Shown: positions 33,633 to 42,542 of the stretch, one piece after another | How the letters are laid out: the number at the start of each line of letters is the position of its first letter | Position numbering within the stretch: the stretch's first letter is position 1 | Source: Clostridium sp. 26_21 | GTDB taxonomy: Bacteria; Bacillota; Clostridia; TANB77; CAG-508 | DNA length: 64,000 nt | Direction: 5' to 3' | Assembly (NCBI GenBank): GCA_001915995.1 | Contig: MNRO01000018.1 | Coordinates: forward strand, 62,001 to 126,000 | Notes under the pieces: generated by a model | The model's database searches: none | What the model saw: the letters and a program-made list of their open reading frames with translations, nothing else | Told to the model about the DNA's origin: nothing | Position numbers and translations under genes: made by a program

Positions 33633-34484
33633 GTGGATGGAATAGTAATAATAAATAAGCCAAAACAACAAACATCTCATGATATAGTAAGAAAAGCAAA
33701 AAAAATATTGAATGAAAAGGTAGGACATACAGGAACATTAGACCCTAATGCAACTGGTGTTTTACCACTTTTAATAGGTAAAGGAACAGAACTTTCAAAA
33801 TATTTAATAAATCATGATAAAACATATGAAGCTATTTTGCAATTAGGAGAAAAAAGAGACACTGGAGATGTAGAAGGAAAAATTATAGAACAAAAAAATG
33901 TAACAGAAAAATCTTTAAATACAGAGAATATAAATTCTGTATTTAAAACATTAATTGGGAAGCAAGAACAAATTCCTCCAATTTATTCTGCATTAAAAGT
34001 AAATGGAAAAAAACTATATGAATATGCTAGAAATGGTGAAAATGTAAAAATAGAGCCTAGACAAATAGAAATATATTCATTAGAATTATTAAATGTAGAT
34101 AATATAGATAAAACAATACACTTTAAAGTAGAATGTTCAAAAGGAACATATATAAGGACATTATGTGAAGAAATAGCTGAGAGATTAGAAACAGTAGGAT
34201 ATATGAAAGAACTTAATAGGACTCGTGTTGGAGATTTTCGTATAGAAAATTCTATAACAATAGAACAACTAGAACAATCACAATATCAAATAATCACAAT
34301 AGAGCAATTTTTTAAAGATGAAGAATTTATAAATTTGACAGAAAAAGGATTGAAATTATTTTTAAATGGTGTACAATTAACATATCATTTAGCAGATGGA
34401 ATATATAGAATTTATCAAGATGATAAATTTATTGGAATCGGAACAATAAAAAATGAATTATTAAAAAGAGACATAGTTATTTAA
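33633..34484 (+). CDS. truB: tRNA pseudouridine-55 synthase
   Basis: 283 residues from a GTG start (33633) behind GAGG. The catalytic region is KVGHTGTLDPNATGVLPLLIG with the nucleophilic Asp; other motifs are GEKRDTGDVEGKI, PPIYSALKVNGKKLYEYAR, and the KGTYIRTLCEEIAERL segment. It makes the pseudouridine of the T-loop. The C-terminal PUA-like part is short. The usual next gene, ribF, is missing; metG follows instead. Confidence 0.95.
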   Translation: MDGIVIINKPKQQTSHDIVRKAKKILNEKVGHTGTLDPNATGVLPLLIGKGTELSKYLINHDKTYEAILQLGEKRDTGDVEGKIIEQKNVTEKSLNTENINSVFKTLIGKQEQIPPIYSALKVNGKKLYEYARNGENVKIEPRQIEIYSLELLNVDNIDKTIHFKVECSKGTYIRTLCEEIAERLETVGYMKELNRTRVGDFRIENSITIEQLEQSQYQIITIEQFFKDEEFINLTEKGLKLFLNGVQLTYHLADGIYRIYQDDKFIGIGTIKNELLKRDIVI

Positions 34485-34501
34485 GAATGGGGGACACAAT
34501 A

Positions 34502-36061
34502 ATGAAAGAAAAATTTTATTTAACAACACCAATATATTACCCAAGTGGAAAGTTTCATATAGGAACAGCATATACAGAAGTATTAGCAGATACAATAAAA
34601 AGATATAAACAATTAAGAGGTTATGATGTATTTATGCTAACAGGAACAGATGAACATGGTCAAAAGATTCAAACTGTTGCTGAAAAAGCTGGAAAAACAC
34701 CACAAGAACATGTTGATGAAATGGCAAAAATGGCAAAAGATTTGTGGCAAAAAATGGATATAAAATATGATTATTTTATAAGAACAACAGAAGAACGCCA
34801 TGTAAAAGCAGTACAAAAAATATTTGAATATTTTTTAGAAAAAGGTGATATTTATAAAGGTGAATATGAAGGTTGGTATTGTATGCCTTGTGAAACATAT
34901 TTTACAAAAACACAATTAGTTGATGGAAAATGTCCAGATTGTGGTAGAGAAGTAAAATTATTAAAAGAAGAAGCATATTTCTTTAATATGAAAAAATATG
35001 CAGACAAACTTTTAAAATTCTATGATGAAAATCCAGATTTTGTTGAACCAGCATATAGAAAAACAGAAATGATAAACAATTTCATAAAACCAGGATTAGA
35101 AGATTTATGTGTAACAAGAACATCATTTAATTGGGGAATACAAGTTCCAAATGATCCAAAACATGTAATATATGTATGGCTAGATGCATTAACAAACTAT
35201 TTAACAGCCTTAGGATATATGCAAGATGATGATACATTATTTAAAAAATATTGGCCAGCAGATGTTCAAATTGTCGGAAAAGATATTGCAAGATTTCATT
35301 TAATATATTGGCCAATTTTCTTAATGGCATTAGATTTACCAATTCCAAAGAAATTTGTTGTTCACAACTGGATTATGATGAAAGATGGTAAAATGTCAAA
35401 ATCAAAAGGAAATACAGTATATCCAGAAAAATTAATAGATAGATATGGATTAGATGCAACAAGATATTATATATTAAAAATAGTACCTATTTCACAAGAT
35501 GGTGTATATACTCCAGAAGATTTTGTGGAAAGGTATAATTCAGAATTATGTAATGACTTGGGAAACTTAGTAAATAGAACAGTATCAATGGTAAATAAAT
35601 ATTTTGAAGGTAATGTACCGGAATATATTGGAACATTAAATGAAGTTGATAAAGAATTTGAAGAATTTACAGCTAATAAGTTAAAGGATGTAGAAGAATT
35701 GATTGAAAAATATCAAATGTCAAATGCTTTACAAGAATTATGGACAATAATATCAAGAACAAATAAATATATTGATGAAACTCGTCCATGGGAATTAGCC
35801 AAAAATGAAGAAACAGATAAATTAAAATCAAGTATGTATCATTTAATAGAAAATATAAGAAAAATTGCAATATGTTTATTACCATTTATGGAAAACACAT
35901 CAAAAGATATATTAAGACAAATAGGTATGCCAGAAGATTTAAGAACATGGAATAGTTTATATGAATATGATAAATTACATGGAATAAAAGTTATTGAAAA
36001 AGGTGAACCTATATTCATGAGAAAAAATGTTGAAGAAGAACTAGAATATTTAAGAAATTAG
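34502..36061 (+). CDS. metG: Methionyl-tRNA synthetase
   Basis: 519-residue class Ia synthetase. I chose ATG 34502 because GGGGGA lies eight bases upstream; ATG 34487 includes that site. HIGH is in YYPSGKFHIGTAYTEVLAD, and KMSKS in GKMSKSKGNTVYPE. A single Cys4 knuckle (CMPCETYFTKTQ...CPDCG) places it in the one-zinc group. It ends after the anticodon-binding domain and lacks the C-terminal tRNA-binding (EMAPII-like) domain of the longer B. subtilis form. It closes the rimP-to-metG run. Confidence 0.96.
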   Translation: MKEKFYLTTPIYYPSGKFHIGTAYTEVLADTIKRYKQLRGYDVFMLTGTDEHGQKIQTVAEKAGKTPQEHVDEMAKMAKDLWQKMDIKYDYFIRTTEERHVKAVQKIFEYFLEKGDIYKGEYEGWYCMPCETYFTKTQLVDGKCPDCGREVKLLKEEAYFFNMKKYADKLLKFYDENPDFVEPAYRKTEMINNFIKPGLEDLCVTRTSFNWGIQVPNDPKHVIYVWLDALTNYLTALGYMQDDDTLFKKYWPADVQIVGKDIARFHLIYWPIFLMALDLPIPKKFVVHNWIMMKDGKMSKSKGNTVYPEKLIDRYGLDATRYYILKIVPISQDGVYTPEDFVERYNSELCNDLGNLVNRTVSMVNKYFEGNVPEYIGTLNEVDKEFEEFTANKLKDVEELIEKYQMSNALQELWTIISRTNKYIDETRPWELAKNEETDKLKSSMYHLIENIRKIAICLLPFMENTSKDILRQIGMPEDLRTWNSLYEYDKLHGIKVIEKGEPIFMRKNVEEELEYLRN

Positions 36062-36064
36062 AAG

Positions 36065-36105
36065 CTGAATGGAGGCTTATTGCATAATTAAGACCTCTAA
36101 ATTCA
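36065..36105 (+). terminator. Hairpin between metG and the deacetylase
   Basis: TGAAT...ATTCA with inner AGG/CCT pairing and no U-run. It is a weak terminator or processing site; the Shine-Dalgarno of the next gene lies just after it. Confidence 0.35.
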
Positions 36106-36120
36106 ATAAAAGGTGGAGTA

Positions 36121-37029
36121 ATGGATTTGATATCAATAAGAAGAACATATAATAATAGGAAAAACTTAATTTTTATAGTTTGTATTTTGCTAATATGTGT
36201 TATATTAATAATTACGACAATAGAAGTTGTAAATAATAGACATGCTAAAAAACTATATTTATCTTATTTGGAACAAGTTCAAAATGCTGAAAATGAAGCA
36301 AAAGAACAGGAAAGAATAGCAGAAGAACAAAAAGTAAAGGAAGAGGAAGAAAGAAGAAAAAAATCACCTCAACTTACAGAAGAAGGAAAAACTAATATGG
36401 CAAATATATATAAATCAGATACAAAAAGAGTTTTTTTGACATTTGATGATGGTCCATCTTCAAATGTAACACCAATGGTGTTAGATACTCTAAAAGCTGA
36501 GAATATAAAAGCCACATTCTTTTTGCTTGGAAGTAGAGTAGAACTTAGTCCTGAAATAGTAAAAAGAGAATTTGATGAAGGGCATTATTTAGCGAGTCAT
36601 GGATATTCACATGTTTATTCACAAATATATGCCTCTCCTCAAAGTGTTTTAGATGAATATAATAATTGTATAACAGCAATTAGAAATGCAATTGGAATGC
36701 CAGATTATAATCCTCATTTATTTAGATTTCCAGGTGGATATTGGGGAGGAAAATATGCAAGTATAAAAACAGAGGCATTAACATTGCTTAATGAAAATAA
36801 TATAGCACATATTGATTGGAATGCTTTAACTTCTGATGCGGCAGGGGCTAAAACGACTGAAGAATTTATAGCAGAATTAGATAAAACAGTTCCAAAACAT
36901 AATAGTGTTGTTGTTCTTATGCATGATGCTGGTGGAAAAAAGGCTACAGCAGAAGCATTACCTACTATAATTTCTTATTTTAGAAATCAAGGATTTGAAT
37001 TTGATAATTTTTATAGTATTATAAAATAA
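36121..37029 (+). CDS. Membrane-anchored polysaccharide deacetylase (NodB domain)
   Basis: 302 residues: a basic N-terminus, a membrane helix (LIFIVCILLICVILIITTI, about 16-36), a charged coiled coil (about 50-85, EQERIAEEQKVKEEEERRKK), and a CE4 deacetylase domain. Metal and catalytic motifs are FLTFDDGPSS, HYLASHGYSH, FRFPGGYWGG and VVLMHDAGGKK. It should remove acetyl groups from peptidoglycan or another wall glycan outside the cell, as PgdA or PdaA enzymes do. Its terminator runs straight into the next promoter. Confidence 0.92.
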   Translation: MDLISIRRTYNNRKNLIFIVCILLICVILIITTIEVVNNRHAKKLYLSYLEQVQNAENEAKEQERIAEEQKVKEEEERRKKSPQLTEEGKTNMANIYKSDTKRVFLTFDDGPSSNVTPMVLDTLKAENIKATFFLLGSRVELSPEIVKREFDEGHYLASHGYSHVYSQIYASPQSVLDEYNNCITAIRNAIGMPDYNPHLFRFPGGYWGGKYASIKTEALTLLNENNIAHIDWNALTSDAAGAKTTEEFIAELDKTVPKHNSVVVLMHDAGGKKATAEALPTIISYFRNQGFEFDNFYSIIK

Positions 37030-37073
37030 AGAATAAAGAGACATAGTATTCCTTTGTTCTTGCCAGATTATAT

Positions 37074-37109
37074 AAAAAGCAGTGAAGATGAAGATTTTTA
37101 CTGCTTTTT
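37074..37109 (+). terminator. Terminator of the deacetylase gene
   Basis: AAAAAGCAGT pairs with ACTGCTTTTT. The T-run ends two bases before the next -35 box. Confidence 0.85.
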
Positions 37110-37110
37110 A

Positions 37111-37186
37111 TTGACATTAACATAAAATGATAGTATAATAGCGAAGAATTTATTTTTTATGTCAATAGCATATTGCAATTGACATA
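37111..37186 (+). promoter_or_regulatory. Consensus promoter and leader palindrome of the 37293 gene
   Basis: TTGACA (37111-37116), 17 bases, TATAAT (37134-37139). The leader carries a 29-base hairpin (37158-37186) with arms TATGTCAAT/ATTGACATA and inner GCA/TGC. About 105 further leader bases hold several Shine-Dalgarno-like runs before the real GGAGG. Confidence 0.65.
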
Positions 37187-37292
37187 AGAGTAAATACATT
37201 ATTAAGAAAGGAGAAAGATTATTTTTTAGTAGGAGGCTAGTATAACAACATAACATGCAAGAGGCAATTTATTAACAACGGAGGAATTTATA

Positions 37293-38702
37293 ATGAAAGG
37301 CGAATTATTGGAATTGATCCCCCAAAAGTATTTGTGCCCTAAATGTGGAAAATGGCATAAATATACTTGGGATCAAAATCTGGGTTATTATGATTCATCG
37401 GATTATGCAATTGAAATGCATTGTCCTAACAGTTTTGGTATTATTGAGGTTTATTTTGCTAATGATAGATGCTATTGGAATGAAGGTGATCAGTGTTATT
37501 GGTGTAAGATTAGTGAATTTTCCGAAATTGGTGAATCTCGGGTGCAAATGATTGATTCTAAAAATAATTTTAGATTGGGATTTGAGTTTAAGCCTGAAGA
37601 ATATGCACAGGTTTATGCTGCTGAAATTCTTGAAGAAGCAAATCGTAAAGAAGAGGCATTGCATGAACGTGAAAAAGAATTGACTTTAAGAGAAAAAAAG
37701 CTCGAAGAGAGCGAAACAGCTTTGCAGGCAAAAGAAGTTGCTCTGCAGACTAAAGTTGCAAAAAAAGAGGAGGCAAATGTTATGTCCAAGGTTACTAGTT
37801 TCAAGAAGCAGATTTATGAGCATTCTCCGAAAGAAAATGTTGAACTTATTAAGGAATTCCTTGAAAAGTATAAGGGGACTTTGAAATGGCTAGTACCTGT
37901 GGTAAGCATTTATGGTGCATATCGGGTTCTGAATGCCAAAGACGCTAAACTGAATGTGAGCAATCTGAATAAGAATTGCAAAAAGGAACTTGGATTTGAG
38001 TTTGATATTCTGAAGGATAAAAAAGCTCTGAAAGAATTGGTTGCATTTGGTGGTGTTGTATCTGGTGCATATGCACTGACAAGGGTTTTTGATTCCACCG
38101 ATAAGCCTGAAGAACTTTCTGTTGAAGAAATCGAAGGAAAGATGGATTCTGTGGAAGAGGCACATCAGAAATTTGCATGGATTCAGCCTAAGGCCGAAAA
38201 ACTTATGCCTGTTGCAGCATCTGTGTTGGTAGTGTATGTGCTTACCCAGAAACCTCAGTGGTATGAAAAAGTAAAGGATAAAGTAGTTGCTATTACTGGT
38301 GATGCATCTGCTAAGGCAGGTGTCTATATCGAAATGGCAAAATTGTTTATTGCAAGTAAGCTTAACATCGATTTGGATGATGAAGTCCAGGCAAAAAAGT
38401 TTAAGACTTTTGCACTTCTTGCAGCAACTATTGGTCTTTGTGCATTCCTTTATGGAAAGGGTGTCTTTAATACGGAAGAAGACCAATCTTTTATGGAAAA
38501 GAATCCTCAGCTGAAGGCATTTATTGAACAGGCGAAGGAAATTATGGAGAAAATTCTGCCCACTGCTTTCTCTGCAGTTACCACCTACATGGTGACCAAG
38601 CATATTATTGATGCCAATGATGAAGAAAGTAATCTGGAAACAGAAAAGAAAAATGCAGTTGAGACCGATTTCACTGAAGTGAAGGAAGAAACTGCAGAGT
38701 AA
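37293..38702 (+). CDS. Orphan 469-aa protein: Cys-rich head, coiled coil, hydrophobic helices
   Basis: No family recognised. CGGAGGAA precedes ATG 37293. Residues 10-75 contain CPKC and CYWC plus further Cys (CPNS, DRCYW), a zinc-ribbon-like head. Residues about 105-165 form a heptad coiled coil (EEALHEREKELTLREKKLEE). From about 190 there are five hydrophobic stretches, e.g. WLVPVVSIYGAYRVL, LVAFGGVVSGAYALTRVF, LMPVAASVLVVYVLT, FALLAATIGLCAFLYG and ILPTAFSAVTTYMVT, with charged helices between; they may be membrane or amphipathic segments. The tail is acidic. Codons (CTG, GCC, CGG) stand apart from all neighbours. It has its own promoter, structured leader and terminator. Confidence 0.75.
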   Translation: MKGELLELIPQKYLCPKCGKWHKYTWDQNLGYYDSSDYAIEMHCPNSFGIIEVYFANDRCYWNEGDQCYWCKISEFSEIGESRVQMIDSKNNFRLGFEFKPEEYAQVYAAEILEEANRKEEALHEREKELTLREKKLEESETALQAKEVALQTKVAKKEEANVMSKVTSFKKQIYEHSPKENVELIKEFLEKYKGTLKWLVPVVSIYGAYRVLNAKDAKLNVSNLNKNCKKELGFEFDILKDKKALKELVAFGGVVSGAYALTRVFDSTDKPEELSVEEIEGKMDSVEEAHQKFAWIQPKAEKLMPVAASVLVVYVLTQKPQWYEKVKDKVVAITGDASAKAGVYIEMAKLFIASKLNIDLDDEVQAKKFKTFALLAATIGLCAFLYGKGVFNTEEDQSFMEKNPQLKAFIEQAKEIMEKILPTAFSAVTTYMVTKHIIDANDEESNLETEKKNAVETDFTEVKEETAE

Positions 38703-38738
38703 AACAAAAAATAATAAAATAACTTAATAGTGTATTTT

Positions 38739-38770
38739 GCTCTCCAAGAGAATATCTTGGAGGGCTTTTT
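38739..38770 (+). terminator. Terminator after the 37293 gene
   Basis: GCTCTCCAAGA pairs with TCTTGGAGGGC, followed by TTTTT. Confidence 0.88.
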
Positions 38771-39400
38771 CTAATATAATAATGTAATTTTAGAACCATT
38801 TTTTTCAACAAAACCTTCATCAATTAAAAGTTTAAGTTCCCTCATCATAGCACTTCTATCAACACTAAGAAAATCTGCTAAATCAGTGTAATTATATGGT
38901 AGAGTAAAAGTTTTTCTCATAGAACTTTTTGATAATATATCAAAATAAGAAAGCAATTTATCACGAGTATTTCTTTTGGTCAAAAGTTCAACACGTAAAT
39001 TTAATCTAATAATTTCATCTAAAAATAATTCACTCAAATTATTAATTAATTCTCTATGAAAAGAACAATTGCATTCACATTTTGCAAATAAAGTATCATA
39101 AGTAAAATATAATATTTCAGAATTTTTTTTAGCAACAGCAAAAAGTTCATTATTAGTATTTGCTGGATAAAAAACTTCACCAAAAACATCATTTTCGTTA
39201 AAACGTCCAATTATAGTTTTATTTCCATTAACATCATATCTGATTAAATCAACTTCTCCACTAATTATTATACATATTTGATTACGTTTTTCAATATATG
39301 AAGTAACAGTTTCACCTTTACTTATTTTTTTTATTTGAATCTTATTACAATTTTCTCGAAAATTTTTTATAAAAATTTTTTTATCGAAATTAGTATCCAT
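38771..39400 (-). CDS. Crp/Fnr-family transcriptional regulator
   Basis: 209 residues on the minus strand. I chose the ATG at 39400 because AGGAG lies seven bases upstream; a longer frame from 39457 has no Shine-Dalgarno. Order: a cyclic-nucleotide-binding-like beta roll (about 15-100, ISGEVDLIRYDVNGNKTIIG and FNENDVFGEVF), a dimer helix with a Cys cluster (CECNCSFHRELINNLSELF), and a C-terminal winged HTH (NYTDLADFLSVDRSAMMREL). The Cys-rich CxCxC...H motif is typical of a clostridial branch and could bind metal or Fe-S, but only two other Cys are visible and no classical FNR Cys set is present. It is divergent from nrdD, suggesting local control. Confidence 0.88.
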   Translation of the reverse strand: MDTNFDKKIFIKNFRENCNKIQIKKISKGETVTSYIEKRNQICIIISGEVDLIRYDVNGNKTIIGRFNENDVFGEVFYPANTNNELFAVAKKNSEILYFTYDTLFAKCECNCSFHRELINNLSELFLDEIIRLNLRVELLTKRNTRDKLLSYFDILSKSSMRKTFTLPYNYTDLADFLSVDRSAMMRELKLLIDEGFVEKNGSKITLLY

Positions 39401-39508
39401 AACATTACTCCTAAAATTAGCTTTCGCCGAAATATCAAATCTTTCAAAATTCGACATAAAAATTATACATCAAATTATGAAAAAACTAAAAAGATTATAT
39501 TATATTTT

Positions 39509-39550
39509 TGTTGCTTTTGCAACAGATTTTTATAAAATTAAATGTATAAT
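39509..39550 (+). promoter_or_regulatory. Candidate Crp/Fnr operator and nrdD promoter
   Basis: A perfect palindrome TGTTGC-TTTT-GCAACA (39509-39524) sits upstream of TATAAT (39545-39550), where no good -35 exists. If transcription starts near 39557, the palindrome centre is near -40, the class II activator position. A second inverted repeat, TACTTG/CAAGTA (39558-39578), overlaps the likely start. Confidence 0.5.
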
Positions 39551-39667
39551 TAGTTTGTACTTGAAGAAAAAACAAGTATAAAAATACTTACAAATAAAAA
39601 CAAAAATTAATTAAAAATCTAGGATTTTGTAGTGTTTGCATATTTATGGGGAAGGAAGTAAACAAAG

Positions 39668-41794
39668 ATGAAAGTTATTAAAAGAGACGGAAGAACAATA
39701 GACTTTGATCGTGCAAAAATTCAAACAGCTATTGAAAAAGCAAATAAAGAAGTAAGAGGAAAAGAAAAAGCAACAAAAGAGGAAATTGATGAAATAATAT
39801 CATATATCGAAGACCTTGGAAAGAAAAGAATGTTAGTTGAAGACATTCAAGATGTAATTGAAGAAAAATTAATGGAATTAGATAAATATGAATTAGCCAA
39901 AAAATATATAGTATATAGATATACAAGAGCATTAGTAAGAAAATCAAACACAACAGATGAATCAATATTAGGATTAATCCGTAATGAAAATAAAGAATTA
40001 GCAGAAGAAAACTCAAATAAAAATACAATGTTAGCATCAACACAAAGAGATTATATAGCAGGAGAAGTTTCAAGAGATTTAACAAAAAGAATATTATTGC
40101 CAGAAAAAATTTCAAAAGCACATGAAGATGGAATATTACATTTTCATGATGCAGATTACTTTGTACAACCAATATTCAATTGTTGTTTAATAAATATAGG
40201 AGATATGTTAGATAATGGTACTGTAATGAATGGAAAAATGATTGAAACACCAAAGAGTTTTCAAGTAGCATGTACAGTAACAACACAAATAATTGCAGCA
40301 GTTGCAAGTAACCAATATGGAGGACAATCTGTTGATATTAAACATTTAGGAAAATATTTAAGAAGAAGCCATGACAAAATAAAGAAAAGATTAACAGAAA
40401 AATATGGTGGAAAATTACACAAAAATATAATTGAAGATATGGTAAATGATAGAGTAAAAGAAGAATTATCAGCAGGAATTCAAACAATACAATATCAAAT
40501 AAATACTTTAATGACAACAAATGGACAATCTCCATTTGTAACATTATTCTTACATCTAGAACCAGAAGATGAATACATTAATGAAAATGCAATGATAATA
40601 GAAGAAATATTAAAACAAAGAATACAAGGTATAAAAAACGAAGTTGGAGTTTATGTAACACCAGCATTTCCAAAACTAGTATATGTTTTAGATGAACATA
40701 ACTGTTTAAAAGGTGGAAAATATGATTATTTAACAAAACTAGCAGTAAAATGTTCTGCAAAGAGAATGTATCCAGATTATATTTCAGCTAAAAAAATGAA
40801 AGAAAACTATGAAGGAAATGTATTTAGCCCAATGGGATGTAGAAGTTTCTTAATTCCATGGAAAGATGAAAATGGACAATATAAATTTGAGGGAAGATTT
40901 AATCAAGGTGTTGTAAGTATTAATTTACCACAAATAGGAATACTTGCACAAGGTGATGAAGAAAAATTCTGGAAATTATTAGATGAAAGACTTGAACTAT
41001 GTAAAGAAGCATTAATGTGTAGACATTATTCATTATTAGGAACATCATCAGATATATCACCAATACATTGGCAAAATGGTGCAATAGCACGTTTAAAGAA
41101 GGGTGAAAAAATTGATAAATACCTAAAAGATGGATATTCAACATTATCATTAGGATATATAGGAATATATGAAACAACAAAATTAATGAAAGGTGTATCA
41201 CAAACAACTCCTGAAGGACATGAATTTGCTATAAGAGTAATGAATTACTTAAAAGATAGAACAACAAGATGGAGAAATGAATCTGGATTAGGATTTTCAT
41301 TATATGGAACACCAGCAGAAAGCTTATGTTATAGATTTGCCCGTATTGATAAAGAAAAATTTGGAAGTATTCCAGATGTTACAGATAAAGGATATTATAC
41401 AAATTCATATCATGTTGATGTTAGAGAAAAAATAGATGCATTTAGCAAATTGAAATTTGAAAGTGAATTCCAACCATTATCATCAGGTGGAGCAATATCT
41501 TATGTTGAAGTTCCAAACATGAAAAACAATCTTGAAGCATTAGAAGAAGTTGTTAAATTTATATATGATAATATTCAATATGCTGAATTTAACACAAAAT
41601 CAGATTATTGCCAAGTTTGTGGATATGATGGAGAAATGATTATAAATGATCAAAATGAATGGGAATGTCCACAATGTGGAAATAAAGACCATAATAAAAT
41701 GAATGTTGTTCGTCGTACATGTGGATATTTGGGAGAGAATTTCTGGAATGTAGGAAAAACAAAAGAAATAAAATCAAGAGTTTTACATTTGTAA
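39668..41794 (+). CDS. nrdD: Anaerobic (class III) ribonucleoside-triphosphate reductase
   Basis: 708-residue glycyl-radical enzyme that makes dNTPs under anoxia. Order: an N-terminal ATP cone (1-95, MKVIKRDGRTIDFDRAKIQT), the ten-stranded barrel with active-site Cys region VFSPMGCRSFLIPW and formate-binding loops, a C-terminal zinc site CQVCGY...CPQCGN (about 648-672), and the radical loop RRTCGYLGENFW with Gly near residue 685. It needs the activase NrdG, which is not adjacent. GGAAGG precedes ATG 39668. A palindrome in the divergent promoter region suggests control by the neighbouring Crp/Fnr protein. Confidence 0.96.
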   Translation: MKVIKRDGRTIDFDRAKIQTAIEKANKEVRGKEKATKEEIDEIISYIEDLGKKRMLVEDIQDVIEEKLMELDKYELAKKYIVYRYTRALVRKSNTTDESILGLIRNENKELAEENSNKNTMLASTQRDYIAGEVSRDLTKRILLPEKISKAHEDGILHFHDADYFVQPIFNCCLINIGDMLDNGTVMNGKMIETPKSFQVACTVTTQIIAAVASNQYGGQSVDIKHLGKYLRRSHDKIKKRLTEKYGGKLHKNIIEDMVNDRVKEELSAGIQTIQYQINTLMTTNGQSPFVTLFLHLEPEDEYINENAMIIEEILKQRIQGIKNEVGVYVTPAFPKLVYVLDEHNCLKGGKYDYLTKLAVKCSAKRMYPDYISAKKMKENYEGNVFSPMGCRSFLIPWKDENGQYKFEGRFNQGVVSINLPQIGILAQGDEEKFWKLLDERLELCKEALMCRHYSLLGTSSDISPIHWQNGAIARLKKGEKIDKYLKDGYSTLSLGYIGIYETTKLMKGVSQTTPEGHEFAIRVMNYLKDRTTRWRNESGLGFSLYGTPAESLCYRFARIDKEKFGSIPDVTDKGYYTNSYHVDVREKIDAFSKLKFESEFQPLSSGGAISYVEVPNMKNNLEALEEVVKFIYDNIQYAEFNTKSDYCQVCGYDGEMIINDQNEWECPQCGNKDHNKMNVVRRTCGYLGENFWNVGKTKEIKSRVLHL

Positions 41795-41815
41795 AATTAA
41801 TAAATAAAATATAAA

Positions 41816-41845
41816 AGAGCCCAATTTCAATTGAAATTGGGCTCT
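41816..41845. terminator. Bidirectional terminator, perfect 30-bp palindrome
   Basis: AGAGCCCAATTTCAA followed by its exact complement, between the converging nrdD and the 41854 orphan. Confidence 0.88.
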
Positions 41846-41853
41846 AATAATGG

Positions 41854-42168
41854 TTAATTAGTTACTGTATTTTCAACTTTTACATTCTCAAGAAATTCTT
41901 CATAATTTCCTTGACAGGAGAAACTAAAAGTGAAAGTAATTACTTGACCATCTTTGCTGGTTTCTGTGATTCGTCCGTTATGCAGGGCAACAGAAGCTAA
42001 TAGGCGAGATACTCGCTGATAGTCTTTCTTTGTGTATAAGGAAAAATCAGAATCAGCTAAATCCTTGTAAAATTTTGCTGCAGTGTAAGGATTATCAGTT
42101 TCTATGAATTGAGGTTTGCGTTCCAAAAAGGCAACGGAAATTTTTTTGATAAATTCATTAGACTCCAT
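41854..42168 (-). CDS. Orphan small protein, 104 aa
   Basis: No family recognised. The ATG at 42168 has GGAGG upstream on the minus strand. Soluble, with a helical first half (SNEFIKKISVAFLERKPQ, TAAKFYKDLADSDFSLY) and a basic middle (KKDYQRVSRLLASVALHNG). A beta hairpin (QVITFTFSFSCQ) follows, with a short acidic end. It is driven by a perfect consensus promoter, uses a codon mix richer in C/G than nrdD, and shares the palindromic terminator with nrdD. Confidence 0.68.
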   Translation of the reverse strand: MESNEFIKKISVAFLERKPQFIETDNPYTAAKFYKDLADSDFSLYTKKDYQRVSRLLASVALHNGRITETSKDGQVITFTFSFSCQGNYEEFLENVKVENTVTN

Positions 42169-42233
42169 AATACTTATCCTCCAATATTTTTTAAGAATTG
42201 AATAAAAGCCATATTTGGCATACGAACTATAAA

Positions 42234-42262
42234 ATTATAGCATGACTGTAAAAAAATGTCAA
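42234..42262 (-). promoter_or_regulatory. Perfect sigma-A promoter of the 41854 orphan
   Basis: On the minus strand TTGACA (42262-42257), 17 bases, extended TGC-TATAAT (42239-42234). Confidence 0.78.
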
Positions 42263-42300
42263 GAAAAAGAGATATTATAGATAAACATGTAAAATAAAAA

Positions 42301-42323
42301 CTCACTCTTTGTTGAAGAGTGAG
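42301..42323 (-). terminator. Terminator of the 42348 orphan
   Basis: On the minus strand CTCACTCTT/AAGAGTGAG is followed by TTTTTATTTT. Confidence 0.85.
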
Positions 42324-42347
42324 AAAAGTAATACTTTTTTTTATGGA

Positions 42348-42530
42348 TTATTTGTCAGAACTAGGGTTGCAACTTTCAATACATTCTACAATTTCTGCCT
42401 GAGACATGTGGCTGAAATTGCCAGTAGCAATTGCAGTATTCAAACATGCTGCATTGTATACATCATCCTCGGGTTTCTTAGTAGAGACAGCAGTAGTTGT
42501 AACTTTCGATTTTTTCTTAAAGATACCCAT
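42348..42530 (-). CDS. Orphan mini-protein, 60 aa
   Basis: No family recognised. The start at 42530 (MGIFKKKSKV) is fixed by AAAGGAGG; a longer frame starts nine codons upstream, inside the leader palindrome. The N-terminus is MGIFKKKSKVTTTAVSTKK, basic then Thr/Ser-rich. The C-terminal half is a Cys/Ala helix (NAACLNTAIATGNFSHMSQ, EIVECIESCNP) with three Cys. It is not an obvious toxin, antitoxin or bacteriocin, though the size allows a small regulatory or peptide role. It has its own promoter, leader palindrome and terminator. Confidence 0.65.
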   Translation of the reverse strand: MGIFKKKSKVTTTAVSTKKPEDDVYNAACLNTAIATGNFSHMSQAEIVECIESCNPSSDK

Positions 42531-42542
42531 ATTTTCCTCCTT

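Noticed and set aside
37255..37275. Six-codon leader peptide (MQEAIY) before the 37293 gene
   Set aside because: The nearest Shine-Dalgarno is about 18 bases away and the peptide has no run of regulatory codons.
37890..38603. Long minus-strand open frame opposite the 37293 gene
   Set aside because: It lacks a ribosome-binding site and its Cys/His/Phe-rich product is what the complement of a Lys/Glu/Ala-rich gene gives.
39401..39457. 19-residue N-terminal extension of the Crp/Fnr regulator
   Set aside because: No Shine-Dalgarno at 39457, while AGGAG is ideally placed for the ATG at 39400.
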